Shown here piece after piece: positions 1 to 8,512 of a stretch of DNA of 13,613 nucleotides. Both the position numbers and the translations under genes were made by a program. The first letter of the stretch is position 1, and each line of letters starts with the position of its first letter. The notes below the pieces were generated by a model that was given only the letters and a program-made list of their open reading frames with translations, searched no databases and had not been told where the DNA came from. Source of the DNA: an uncultured Oscillibacter sp. (GTDB taxonomy: Bacteria > Bacillota > Clostridia > Oscillospirales > Oscillospiraceae); assembly GCA_910579435.1 (NCBI GenBank), contig CAJTVF010000063.1:1-13613 (forward strand). Direction: 5' to 3'.

Positions 1-49
1 CGGAAATTTATGGCGTAAAGATGTGCGCGGGGATTAAATCAGTGCTTCC

Positions 50-3000
50 TTAAGGCTTGCGCTCCAGCAGGCGCCGCCGCTGGTGCTTCCGCTTCCAGCG
101 CCGCCGCCGGGCGGAGCTGTCCTGCCCGTCCTCGCCGGGGGGCAGGGCTTCGATGCTCTGGGTTGCCTGGGCGCCGTCCGGCGTCTCCGCCGGATGTTCC
201 ACCGTCAGGGTCAGGATGTGGAGCTGCTCTCCCTCAATCAGCTGCCCATCGGCCTCGCCGGAGGTCAGCTTCAGGGGGATGGAGACCGTGGTCTCCGGGA
301 TGCCCGCTTCCAGGGCCGCAGTAGGCGGATAGGTCAGCCTGAGGGCAATCTCCCCCTCCCCCACGATCCATTCCGCCGTGGGCTTGTGCGCGGGCATGGG
401 AGCCACCGACAGCGTGCCGGACTGCTCGAACCGCAGGGTCCCCTCCCCGCCAACTTCGCAGCAATCGGGGAAGGAGATGGTGCAGACCACCCGGGCCGTA
501 CCGCCGTCCTGCTCGACTTCTTCGAACCGGAAGAACTCCTCGTCCTTCCAGGGCTGGATAATCTCAATGCGGATATCTCCGCCTGCACCGCCGCCGTAGT
601 CCTGAACCACGGTCTTGTCGGGGTCTTCGGGGTCGGGCGTGGTGACGGTATAGGCAAAGTCGACATTGGCGCCCAGGGTCGGATTGTCCGCCAGCACCTC
701 CCCGGGAACCGAGGTGGAGAAGCGGACGCCGGGCAGTTTGTCTCCCTCCGCCTTGTCCCGCAGGGTCTGGCCCGTGAGGTAGCCGGTGCTTCCGCAGTGG
801 GGATCGCCCTTGAGGGTCAGCTCGCCGCTCACCTTCAGCGCCTGGCCCGCCTTGTCGGTGGCCCTGACGTCGATTTCCAGCGTGTCGCTGGGGAACATGA
901 ACAGCCGGTTGGGCCGCAGCTCCGCGGTGGCGGTAATGTGGACGGTGACCGGGAGCGTATAGGCAACGCCGCCCGCCGTATAGGTGATATACAGAATATC
1001 CGTGCCGTCCTTTTGGGGAGTCAGCTTGAAGAGGTAGTAGGTCTTTCCCGTTTCTCCATTGGGGATATTCGGAATCTCGCCGGACTTCAAGAGAACAGGC
1101 TCCGCCGCCTCGGCAATCCGCCCGGCCTTACCGGCATCCACGCCCGCCTGTTCGCTGTCCCAGGCGAAGGACCATTTGCCGTCCTTGGCAATGTCGTCCG
1201 TCAGCACCAGGTATTCCTCATGGGGGGCGGTGCCGTTGACGAACAGGTCGATTTCGATGGGGCTTCCGCCCAAAATCTGGTACTTGCCGTTTTCGCCAAA
1301 CAGCGTCTGCCGCCGGAACCCCTTCAGGGGCCAGTCGCCGTAGTGGACGCGGTATTTCCCGTTGTCCTTGGTCAGAACGGTGGGGAAGGGGTAGTCGCGG
1401 TCCCGCAGCTCCGGATGAGCCTGGGTGGGATAGCTGTACTTGCCGGGAACGCTCATGTCGCCCTCTGTGGTGGTGACATAGTCGAAAAACGCGTCCTTTT
1501 CGCTGTCCTTTCCGGCGTTCAGCAGTTGGTAAATTTTCAGCGCGGGGTCCTTTCCGGGAATACCTGCCTGTTTATCTGCCAACTGCTCGTAGGTCAAACC
1601 AGTGACACCGCTGACAGTGGCCGCTGCCGCAGCAATGTCCGGGTCGGCAGTATCGGTGGTCACAGTCAGGCTGTTCCCCTGATTGCTTACGAGCCAGCCG
1701 CGGAAACGGTAGGTGCTCAGGTTTTTGTTTTCCAGGGTAAAGATCAGGGCCCCCATCGTTTTTTCGTCTCCGTAGCCCTTCAAATAATAAGCAGCAGTTC
1801 CGCCGTTGTTAGCTGTAGCGGTAATTTGCTTGCTTGTGCCGCCCGGCCAGCTGTAGCTGCCCACATTCTTGAGCGGGAAACCATCTTTACCATCCCCTTG
1901 CCAATCGTTGTTTGGATTCGTGAAATCGAAAAAGTCATAGACCTTTCCGGGTTCAAAGAGGAGGTCCGTCTTGAGTTTCACTTTTGTCTCATCCGTTGTC
2001 ACCTGCGTCCCTGCCGAATTCATGCGCCGTGGATACTTGGCGTTGTGGATGCCTTCGGCGGTATTGTTCGCCAGCGTCTCGGAAGTCAGGTAATAGCAGT
2101 TCTTCACTGTGCTTTTGCCGCTTGCCCGAGAGAAGCTAACAACAAACGGATCCAGCTCCCCCGCGCCGCCCAGGGCAAACAGCCCTTTGATGGCAAAATA
2201 ATTGCCAACCGCATCCCGTGGTTCTTCATATTTAGGCAGCCGCACATAGCTGTAGCAGTTGGTCAGCGCATTGCTGGTGTCCTTCAGAGATGCGTGGGTG
2301 TTTTTATAGCCAACGGTGCCTATAACCCCCGAGGAAGTCATGACATCAAGGGGTTTCATGTAGCTTCCCCCCACGATGCCGCCCACGTAAACGCCTCTGT
2401 GCGCGTTAAGGAATTTCACCGCAGCACTGTCGATTTCGATGCTTCCTCCGGCGTAGCAGTCGGTGATACTCCCCAGGCAGGAACCTACCAGCCCGCCCAC
2501 GCGCATTTGATCGTTTTCTTGGGCGTCATGTATGCTGACCGTCGTCACGGCGGAGCAGCCGGAAAGATCCGTGTGGGCCTCGCCCACCAATCCGCCGATG
2601 TTGCTTCCGCCCCATCCTCCGGAAGAAGTATAGGTAGTCGCTTCGATCCGGTAGCCGGCGGCGGAGCAATTTTTAATTTGGTATTGCTGAGAGTCATTGG
2701 CTCCGATTACTCCGGCCAGGGTTCCCATGGCAAACCACTTGGATTGGTAGCCACTCTGGTTGATGTTCACGGTGATTTTCCCCTCGCCGTCGGAGGAATA
2801 GAGCACGATGCTGCTCAATTTCCCGTTATACACCACGCCGAACAGCCCGGCACAAGAAGAGTTTGTCGTCTGGATGCAGACATTTTCGATTTTGTAGCCG
2901 CCGCCGTCATAGGAACCGCCGAACCAGCCGCGCAACGTCCCGGCCTCTTCACCAGATGGGTCGTAGTACTCGGCAATGGGGCTATAGAGCTTGTGCTTAC

Positions 3001-6000
3001 CATCCACCTTTTCGCTCAGAATGTCATAGGTCTGTTTCCAAACGTACTTCCCGGTATTGCCGCCGGAGGACAGATAGGGGAAGCATTGGATATGCTCAGA
3101 ACTGTTGGTATCCGTTGTATTTGTGACCCGGGTGTCAACGTTCCGCGTCTTCCAGTTCCAGTCGATCAGCTGGAGTTGGTCGATGGAGCGGACGCCGTAG
3201 GGATGGGCCTCGCCGCCGGGGGCGCCGGACCATTTGGTCTGGCCGCCCTTCCCGTCGTCCGGGCGGGTGAAGGTCGGGACGTCCTTGGCCGCCTCCCACT
3301 GGCCGCCGTCCGCCGGCAGCTCCACCGCCAGCGCCTCGGCAAAGAAGGGATTCAGCGCGAAGGTGACCTCGATCTGCTGGATTCCGCCCTCCGTCAGCGT
3401 AAGGAGGCCGTTGGGCGCGGCGGGGCTGGCGTCGGGGTACAGGCCGCCCAAGGTGCCTCCCTGTAAATCAAAGCTGTGGAAGGAGTGGAATTCAAACTCC
3501 GTCTTCCCATCCTTATCCAGTTCGTAGGTCATAAGCCGGGCCAGCGTCTCGTCCACCTGGCGGTCGAGATACGCCTGGGCGCCCGAGGAGGATTCCGCTT
3601 CCTTTTTGGCCTCCTCCAGTTCTCTGTATACAGCCTGGAAGGGCCTGCCCTCCGCCCCGTCAACGGAGTACAGGAGGGAGAACGGAGTGTCCTTTTTCAG
3701 GGTAACGGCGACCCCCTGCTTGTTGTAGATGCCGTAGCCGTAGCGGGTCACCTCGCCGCCCTGGTCGTGGGCGGTTGAGAGGGTGGAAATCCTGGCGATG
3801 GTTTTGGCGGCCTGCGCGTCCTCGCCCGGGTCCACCGCCAGCAGGCTGACGTGATAGGAAGTGGTCTTTCCGGGGAGCTTGAGCTCCTCCCAGTAGTACA
3901 CGCCCATGCTGCCCAGCTCCAGGGCCCTGGGCCAGTCGCCGTAGTGCCAGAACGCCGTGCCCTTCTTTACGCCGGTGGGATAGGGGAAGACATCCTCCGC
4001 CTTCTGGCCGGAGGGGACCGCCGCCTTGCCCATGCCGGGCACCGGGGAATCCTCCGCCGTCAGTTCGACGTAGGTGAGGGGCCGGGCGGACCCGCCCTCC
4101 ACGTACTTGGCGAGGAAGGCCTCGCCCCGGTAGGAGAAGTTGCCGTTGTCCAGATAGTACGTCCCGCTCTGCCGCCCGCCGCTGGAAGGGCCGCAGAAGC
4201 CGTAAGCCGCCGCCGCCGTGCCGTCGGGTTTCAGGTCCATGGCGGAATAGGAGTTGGAAATGCTGCCGGAGTTCAGCCCCGCGAAGCCCGCCAGGGTGAC
4301 GGGGGCGTTTTCCTGGGCCGCCTCGGTGGCCAGCCGCCCCACGGCGTAGGATGTGCCGACCTCGCCGCGGTTGCAGCCCGTCAGGCCGCCCACATACGCC
4401 CGGGCATAGCTGGAGGCTTCCACGTGCAGATAGGCGGACTCGGCGGCGGAGTCCCGGATCAGGCCCGCGTTTTCTCCGCACAGGCCGCCGATGTAGATGT
4501 TGGCCGTATTGACCTGGGTGGTGAGGTTCACGCCCTCCACGGCGCAGTTTATAATCTTGCCGGTCAGGGTGTTGAAGCCCGCCAGGGCGCCCAGGAACGT
4601 CTCCTTTTCGCTGCTGTAGAACACGATGGAGCGGTGGGTGTCCCCCTGCTCCGGCGCGTCCTCCTCCGACGGCCTCAGGCTGTAAACGATGTTTTGCAGC
4701 GTTCCCCCGGAGCTACCGAAGAGGCCGGCGCAGACGCGGTTCTTGTCATTCAGGGGGATCTCGAAGGCCACCCGCCGGATGGGCAGGCAGTTGCCGTTAT
4801 AAACGCCCAGGAAGGACTTGGCCTGGGTGCCGATGGGGCTCTGGAGCTGGAATTTCCGCGCTCCCTGCTCATGCTCCAGCAATCCGTCGTAGCCGGTATA
4901 GACGCCCTCGCCGCCGTCCAGGCGCAGTCCCTGCTGGAAGGCGAGGCGCGCGTTATTGTAGTAGTCCTCGTACTGGCTCAGATGGTAGAGGTGCCGGGGT
5001 GTGCGGACGCTGACGCTGACCGGGCGGTTCCCGGGGGCCAGCGTCTCGGTGATGTATTGATGGACGCCCTCGGCGGCGCTGCCGGCAGTATACGGGGGAT
5101 TTTCCGTGTCCGTCCACGTGCCGTCCCAATCGATGAAGGGCTTGCCCTCCACCTCCGGGACATAGGGCCGCACCGTCTCGGCGAAATGGGGATTGTAGAA
5201 ATACTCGCCGGAAGCGAATTTCGAACTGCCGGTGCCGCCGCTGCCGAGCTCGATATCGGTCGTGAAGCGCAGATACCGATAGAAATCCACGCTGGTGGGA
5301 GAACGGAACTCTTTGGAGTCCGCCGTCTTTACCCCAATCACCAGCTCGTCGGGCAGAGGGGCCAGCCAGTATTGATACTTAATCACATTGCTGCCCTCGG
5401 TCCGTTCCCAGGACGCTTTCAAAAGCTCTTCGCCTTTTACGCCCTTTTCGTCATACGTGACTTCCTTCGTCTTTTTCTCTCCAGCTTCCCCGAGGTACGT
5501 ATATGTAACCGTAAAGATGCCGTCCTCCGGCAGGTCATTTTCCATCAGGGCCACGGCGTAGCCGTCCTTTTGGATGGTGACCTCTTCCTCCAGCTGGCCG
5601 ATCAGCTCCCGGGCGTTGCCGCCGGAGAATCCGGTTTTTCCGGTGTTGTCCGTCTCATAATAGACCAGGCTGGGCTCCTTGAAGTAGGCCCGCCAGTCCC
5701 CGTAGTGGGGAAGGACAATCAAGCCTGGGAAGCTGTAGGGCGGATTCAGCGTCTGCTTTTCCTGAAGATTGTAGGGGTTCGTATCGGCGAGGGCCGTCTT
5801 GAACGCGAACGCGCCGCCCATCACTTCGTCGAAAAGGCCCGCCGTGGACATGTCGTCGTAAGACACGGCTCCGTTGTCCTGCAGCGTCCCTCCAAGTCCG
5901 GCAGAGAAAGCCGCAGGGTCCAAATAGTAGCAGTGCTTTGTATATTCGGGACTGTTGTAGGGAACTCCCCGGGCCGGGACTACTGTCTCGGACTGATTCA

Positions 6001-7984
6001 GAAAACTTACGGCGTCATAGACATAGCTGCCTCTTACAGTTGCTTTTGAGGTTCCGCCGACATTAATCATTCCAGCAGCCTGGGCTCCGTCCCCCATGCC
6101 GCCGCAGTCGATAAATCCAGCGGTATAAACGTTCGTCAAATTGGCGGACGCAGAGGTCCCGCCACTTTTGCACTGGCTAATCAGTCCGGCGGCGTGAGTC
6201 TCCCCTTTGATGTAGCAGTCCGCGTAAGAGGTGTCGACCATTACGCTATGCTGCGCATCGCCGATCAGACCCCCGGCGATGGTTCCGCCGACCAGGGTGG
6301 CCGCCAGGCTCCTGTTGATTTCGGTGGTGCCGGAACCGCCGGACAGCTCTCCTACCAGTCCGCCCGCGCTGGTGCCGTGGACGATCTCGCCGTATTTATA
6401 GGGATTGCCCATCTGGTCGCTGCCCAGCAGGCTGCGAAGATTATCCTGCCCCGCCTCCGGCTCCCAGTAGACCTGGCAGTCCGTAAAGCGGTTCTTATTC
6501 ACGTCACCGGATGCGCCCGCGGCCTTTCCGGCTACGCCTCCGGCGGGACCGTTCAGGCAGACGGCCTTGGAGTTGACCACGCGGATATCCTGGAAGGTAC
6601 TGCCGCTCCCGGCGGAGCCCACCAAGGCACCGGCGGCAGGAGCCGTGCCCGCAGACACCCCGGCGCCGATCAGGCGCACGCCGGTGATCCGCATTCCATT
6701 TTCGGTCCGGGCAAACAGCCCCGCGCCGGGCTTGCCCTCGGCGCTGTCCGCCGTCACGCGGAGGCCCGTAATCTCATTCCGCCGGTTCCCCTCGCCCTCA
6801 GCCGTCCAGCCGCCGTCGAAGGAGCGGAGCGTATCATTCACGATAGGCTTGAACTCATAGCGGCCATAAGGCTCACGGGCCTGCTCGCCGCAGCAGTCGA
6901 TGTCCGCCAGCTGTACGGCGGCGGTCACGTTCCCGGCGCCGGAGGTCCCGGCGTCCAGATTTTGAAGGTGGCGCAGGTTCTCCAGCCTGGCGGCGCCGCC
7001 GCCGCTGTGCTCGGCGAAGAGGCTGTTGCCTGTGTCGGAGCCGGAAGCGGAGGTGGGCCGGCGGCCGGAGGCGGACAGCTCGATTTCGGCGGTGACGGTG
7101 AAGTCTCCGCCGCAGGACATACTGCTGTCGTTAAAAAGCTGCCGGAAATGGCGGTCCGCCGCGCCGGAGGTATCCAGCGCGTCCAGCACCCAGGTATAGG
7201 TAATGGCGGAATCGGAGATGCTGCGGCTCGCGGGAGTCCGCGCAACGCTGGAAGCCCCGGGAACACTCAGCAGCGTGACCGTCCTGCCGCTGTAAGTCAG
7301 CTCGACGGTCTGTTTTGCCTCATGGATCCAGTTGTTCCCCACCACGGACAGCGCCGTGTCCGGCACGGAGAAGGTAACGTCCACGGTGAGAAGGTCCCCG
7401 TTCTCAACCACCACCATGACCTCCGGCGCGGGCAGGGGCGTGTAGTCCTTCCGGGCCTCCTGCTCACCGCCGTAGTAGCCCAGCATGGGGGCCTCCCGCA
7501 TCCGTGCGTCCCGGTCTCCGGCGATGGCGAGAGCGTCGTTGATATTCTGGATATCCCCCGGCCCCTCCGTGTAAAATACGTCGGTAACGGCTCCGCTGGC
7601 CTGGTCGTAGACAATGTGGAACTGCCCGTTCAGGAGGGCGGGGTCAATGGCCCCGGACGTCAGCAGGCCGCCCAGGGTCCCGCTGCCCGGGCCCGTATAG
7701 GTAACGCAGCAGGGACCGTCTCCGCCCTCGGCCAGCAGGACCGCGCCGCCGTCGGTCAGCGCTTTGTCCATTTGGCCGCCGCCGCTTAGCAGCACGGCCC
7801 GGTTCTCCGCGGCCATGTAGATCTCCCGGGCGGCGTTGTCCAGCTCGGTGATCTTGAGATAGTCCCGGTAATAAGCCGCCGCCACGGCGGAGATGCTCAG
7901 CAGGATCACCAGGATCGCGACCACAGCCAGGGTCTCCACCAGGGAGAAGCCGCAGTTTCCTCTGTTTTCAAAGCGTTGGTCCAT
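50..7984 (-). CDS. Giant type IV pilin-like (pseudopilin) surface protein with GLUG/beta-helix modules
   Basis: 2644 residues. The N-terminus has a short basic leader ending CG, then FSLVE, then a hydrophobic helix to about residue 38. This is the prepilin peptidase/N-methylation signature: cleavage after Gly12, Phe13 as +1, Glu17 as +5. A pilin-like alpha-1 extension follows. The rest is extracellular in character, rich in Gly, Ser, Thr and Tyr. Three modules begin with an LRHLQNL-type line (about 333, 991 and 1597) and run into GLUG-like repeats such as GGLVG (about 538, 1163-1196, 1793-1865). Each module is closed by a HYGDW motif (His760, His1347, His2214). From about 2330 come beta-sandwich, Ig-like sequences, and the last 20 residues are very basic. 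Ordinary pilins have 150-200 residues, so this looks like an adhesin or a pilus-tip/minor pseudopilin. The start is set by ATG at 7984 with GAGGT at 7991-7995. No LPXTG motif is seen. No other pilus gene is in the window, so the secretion machinery must be elsewhere. The exact role is inferred. Confidence 0.85.
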   Translation of the reverse strand: MDQRFENRGNCGFSLVETLAVVAILVILLSISAVAAAYYRDYLKITELDNAAREIYMAAENRAVLLSGGGQMDKALTDGGAVLLAEGGDGPCCVTYTGPGSGTLGGLLTSGAIDPALLNGQFHIVYDQASGAVTDVFYTEGPGDIQNINDALAIAGDRDARMREAPMLGYYGGEQEARKDYTPLPAPEVMVVVENGDLLTVDVTFSVPDTALSVVGNNWIHEAKQTVELTYSGRTVTLLSVPGASSVARTPASRSISDSAITYTWVLDALDTSGAADRHFRQLFNDSSMSCGGDFTVTAEIELSASGRRPTSASGSDTGNSLFAEHSGGGAARLENLRHLQNLDAGTSGAGNVTAAVQLADIDCCGEQAREPYGRYEFKPIVNDTLRSFDGGWTAEGEGNRRNEITGLRVTADSAEGKPGAGLFARTENGMRITGVRLIGAGVSAGTAPAAGALVGSAGSGSTFQDIRVVNSKAVCLNGPAGGVAGKAAGASGDVNKNRFTDCQVYWEPEAGQDNLRSLLGSDQMGNPYKYGEIVHGTSAGGLVGELSGGSGTTEINRSLAATLVGGTIAGGLIGDAQHSVMVDTSYADCYIKGETHAAGLISQCKSGGTSASANLTNVYTAGFIDCGGMGDGAQAAGMINVGGTSKATVRGSYVYDAVSFLNQSETVVPARGVPYNSPEYTKHCYYLDPAAFSAGLGGTLQDNGAVSYDDMSTAGLFDEVMGGAFAFKTALADTNPYNLQEKQTLNPPYSFPGLIVLPHYGDWRAYFKEPSLVYYETDNTGKTGFSGGNARELIGQLEEEVTIQKDGYAVALMENDLPEDGIFTVTYTYLGEAGEKKTKEVTYDEKGVKGEELLKASWERTEGSNVIKYQYWLAPLPDELVIGVKTADSKEFRSPTSVDFYRYLRFTTDIELGSGGTGSSKFASGEYFYNPHFAETVRPYVPEVEGKPFIDWDGTWTDTENPPYTAGSAAEGVHQYITETLAPGNRPVSVSVRTPRHLYHLSQYEDYYNNARLAFQQGLRLDGGEGVYTGYDGLLEHEQGARKFQLQSPIGTQAKSFLGVYNGNCLPIRRVAFEIPLNDKNRVCAGLFGSSGGTLQNIVYSLRPSEEDAPEQGDTHRSIVFYSSEKETFLGALAGFNTLTGKIINCAVEGVNLTTQVNTANIYIGGLCGENAGLIRDSAAESAYLHVEASSYARAYVGGLTGCNRGEVGTSYAVGRLATEAAQENAPVTLAGFAGLNSGSISNSYSAMDLKPDGTAAAAYGFCGPSSGGRQSGTYYLDNGNFSYRGEAFLAKYVEGGSARPLTYVELTAEDSPVPGMGKAAVPSGQKAEDVFPYPTGVKKGTAFWHYGDWPRALELGSMGVYYWEELKLPGKTTSYHVSLLAVDPGEDAQAAKTIARISTLSTAHDQGGEVTRYGYGIYNKQGVAVTLKKDTPFSLLYSVDGAEGRPFQAVYRELEEAKKEAESSSGAQAYLDRQVDETLARLMTYELDKDGKTEFEFHSFHSFDLQGGTLGGLYPDASPAAPNGLLTLTEGGIQQIEVTFALNPFFAEALAVELPADGGQWEAAKDVPTFTRPDDGKGGQTKWSGAPGGEAHPYGVRSIDQLQLIDWNWKTRNVDTRVTNTTDTNSSEHIQCFPYLSSGGNTGKYVWKQTYDILSEKVDGKHKLYSPIAEYYDPSGEEAGTLRGWFGGSYDGGGYKIENVCIQTTNSSCAGLFGVVYNGKLSSIVLYSSDGEGKITVNINQSGYQSKWFAMGTLAGVIGANDSQQYQIKNCSAAGYRIEATTYTSSGGWGGSNIGGLVGEAHTDLSGCSAVTTVSIHDAQENDQMRVGGLVGSCLGSITDCYAGGSIEIDSAAVKFLNAHRGVYVGGIVGGSYMKPLDVMTSSGVIGTVGYKNTHASLKDTSNALTNCYSYVRLPKYEEPRDAVGNYFAIKGLFALGGAGELDPFVVSFSRASGKSTVKNCYYLTSETLANNTAEGIHNAKYPRRMNSAGTQVTTDETKVKLKTDLLFEPGKVYDFFDFTNPNNDWQGDGKDGFPLKNVGSYSWPGGTSKQITATANNGGTAAYYLKGYGDEKTMGALIFTLENKNLSTYRFRGWLVSNQGNSLTVTTDTADPDIAAAAATVSGVTGLTYEQLADKQAGIPGKDPALKIYQLLNAGKDSEKDAFFDYVTTTEGDMSVPGKYSYPTQAHPELRDRDYPFPTVLTKDNGKYRVHYGDWPLKGFRRQTLFGENGKYQILGGSPIEIDLFVNGTAPHEEYLVLTDDIAKDGKWSFAWDSEQAGVDAGKAGRIAEAAEPVLLKSGEIPNIPNGETGKTYYLFKLTPQKDGTDILYITYTAGGVAYTLPVTVHITATAELRPNRLFMFPSDTLEIDVRATDKAGQALKVSGELTLKGDPHCGSTGYLTGQTLRDKAEGDKLPGVRFSTSVPGEVLADNPTLGANVDFAYTVTTPDPEDPDKTVVQDYGGGAGGDIRIEIIQPWKDEEFFRFEEVEQDGGTARVVCTISFPDCCEVGGEGTLRFEQSGTLSVAPMPAHKPTAEWIVGEGEIALRLTYPPTAALEAGIPETTVSIPLKLTSGEADGQLIEGEQLHILTLTVEHPAETPDGAQATQSIEALPPGEDGQDSSARRRRWKRKHQRRRLLERKP

Positions 7985-8030
7985 AACCGCACCTCAATAC
8001 ACGCGCCTGACGGCGAAAACTTGAATACAT

Positions 8031-8043
8031 ATCCGATTCGGAT
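8031..8043. promoter_or_regulatory. Operator site 2: second copy of the palindrome
   Basis: ATCCGA-T-TCGGAT, a perfect 13-bp palindrome sharing the full core of the site at 8061-8077. The centres (8037 and 8069) are 32 bp apart, about three helical turns, so two dimers would sit on the same DNA face. This copy covers the region just past the expected transcription start of the giant gene. Confidence 0.65.
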
Positions 8044-8052
8044 TTTAGGAGC

Positions 8053-8081
8053 ATTTTAACATATCCGAATCGGATATACAA
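8053..8081 (-). promoter_or_regulatory. Promoter of the giant pseudopilin gene
   Basis: On the minus strand, TTGTAT (8081-8076) and TAAAAT (8058-8053) are separated by exactly 17 bp. The -10 matches consensus at 5 of 6 positions; the -35 is weaker (3 of 6). The spacer is almost entirely filled by the palindrome at 8061-8077, so a bound repressor would block RNA polymerase. Expected start of transcription is near 8046, giving a leader of about 60 nt. Confidence 0.55.
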
Positions 8082-8082
8082 T
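8054..8082 (+). promoter_or_regulatory. Possible promoter of the XRE gene
   Basis: TTTTAA (8054-8059), 17 bp, TACAAT (8077-8082). The -10 is good (5 of 6) and the -35 poor (3 of 6). It lies face to face with the minus-strand promoter and shares the same palindrome, which would make the XRE gene autoregulated. The 5' leader would be about 70 nt. Confidence 0.35.
8061..8077. promoter_or_regulatory. Operator site 1: perfect 17-bp palindrome
   Basis: ATATCCGA and TCGGATAT form perfect 8-bp arms around one central A (8069). The site sits between the -35 and -10 of the predicted minus-strand promoter. It also lies in the spacer of a possible plus-strand promoter for the XRE gene. Its position in the divergent intergenic region beside an XRE gene suggests it is that protein's operator. 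The sequence shows the symmetry; the binding partner is inferred. Confidence 0.7.
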
Positions 8083-8161
8083 AACATTGTTCAAAAATAT
8101 TTAAAAAAGCAAAACGGTGAGGGCGCTTCCCGGAAGCTGTTTTGGAAGGAAGGGCACTCTT

Positions 8162-8509
8162 ATGGAGCTCGATTATCAGGCCATCGGCGTGCGCATCCGC
8201 CGCCTGCGGAAGGAACAGGGGCTGACCCAGCAGACGCTGGCGGAGATGTCCGGCCAGGAGCCGTCCAACATCTCCCATATCGAGCGGGGAGCCACCAAAC
8301 TCAGCCTTCCCACCCTGGTCAGCGTGGCCAACGCCCTGGAGGTGACGGTGGATCAGATTCTATGCGACAGCCTGCCCGCCTCCCGGTCCGTCTTCGAGAC
8401 GGAGGCGGCCCATATTTTATCGGACTGCTCCCACCTGGAGCTGAAGATTATCACGGAGACCATCCGCACGCTGAAGGAAAACCTGCGGCGGATGAAGCTC
8501 AGCGAGTGA
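8162..8509 (+). CDS. XRE-family helix-turn-helix transcriptional regulator
   Basis: 115 residues. Residues 9-67 form a Cro/C1-type HTH domain: the RIRRLRKEQGLTQQTLAE helix pair, then EPSNISHIERG as recognition region, then LSLPTLVSVANALEVTVDQIL. The C-terminal tail (about 85-112, ILSDCSHLELKIITETIRTLK) is predicted helical and may serve dimerisation; no sensor domain is visible. The start at ATG 8162 is chosen over an upstream in-frame GTG at 8117 because AAGGAAGGG (8146-8154) lies 7 nt before it. The gene is divergent from the giant pseudopilin gene, with paired palindromic operators between them, and a repressor of that gene and of itself is the natural inference. The stop is 3 bp from the stop of the convergent Cys-rich gene. 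Confidence 0.9.
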   Translation: MELDYQAIGVRIRRLRKEQGLTQQTLAEMSGQEPSNISHIERGATKLSLPTLVSVANALEVTVDQILCDSLPASRSVFETEAAHILSDCSHLELKIITETIRTLKENLRRMKLSE

Positions 8510-8512
8510 CGC

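Noticed and set aside
1..49. Search for the next minus-strand gene or a terminator after the giant gene
   Set aside because: Only 49 bp are visible; no start codon, hairpin or T run can be supported there.
83..3466. Very long plus-strand open frame (1127 codons) antisense to the giant gene, with further ones at 3851-6049 and 6194-7789
   Set aside because: Their products are low-complexity, Gly/Ala/Arg/Val-rich and without domains. They arise because the GC-rich codon use of the minus-strand gene leaves few stops on the opposite strand. The minus-strand protein has a clear signal, domains, ribosome site and promoter.
3660..4481. 273-codon minus-strand open frame in another phase of the giant gene
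   Set aside because: Extremely Arg/Gly-rich product; an out-of-frame shadow of the same coding DNA.
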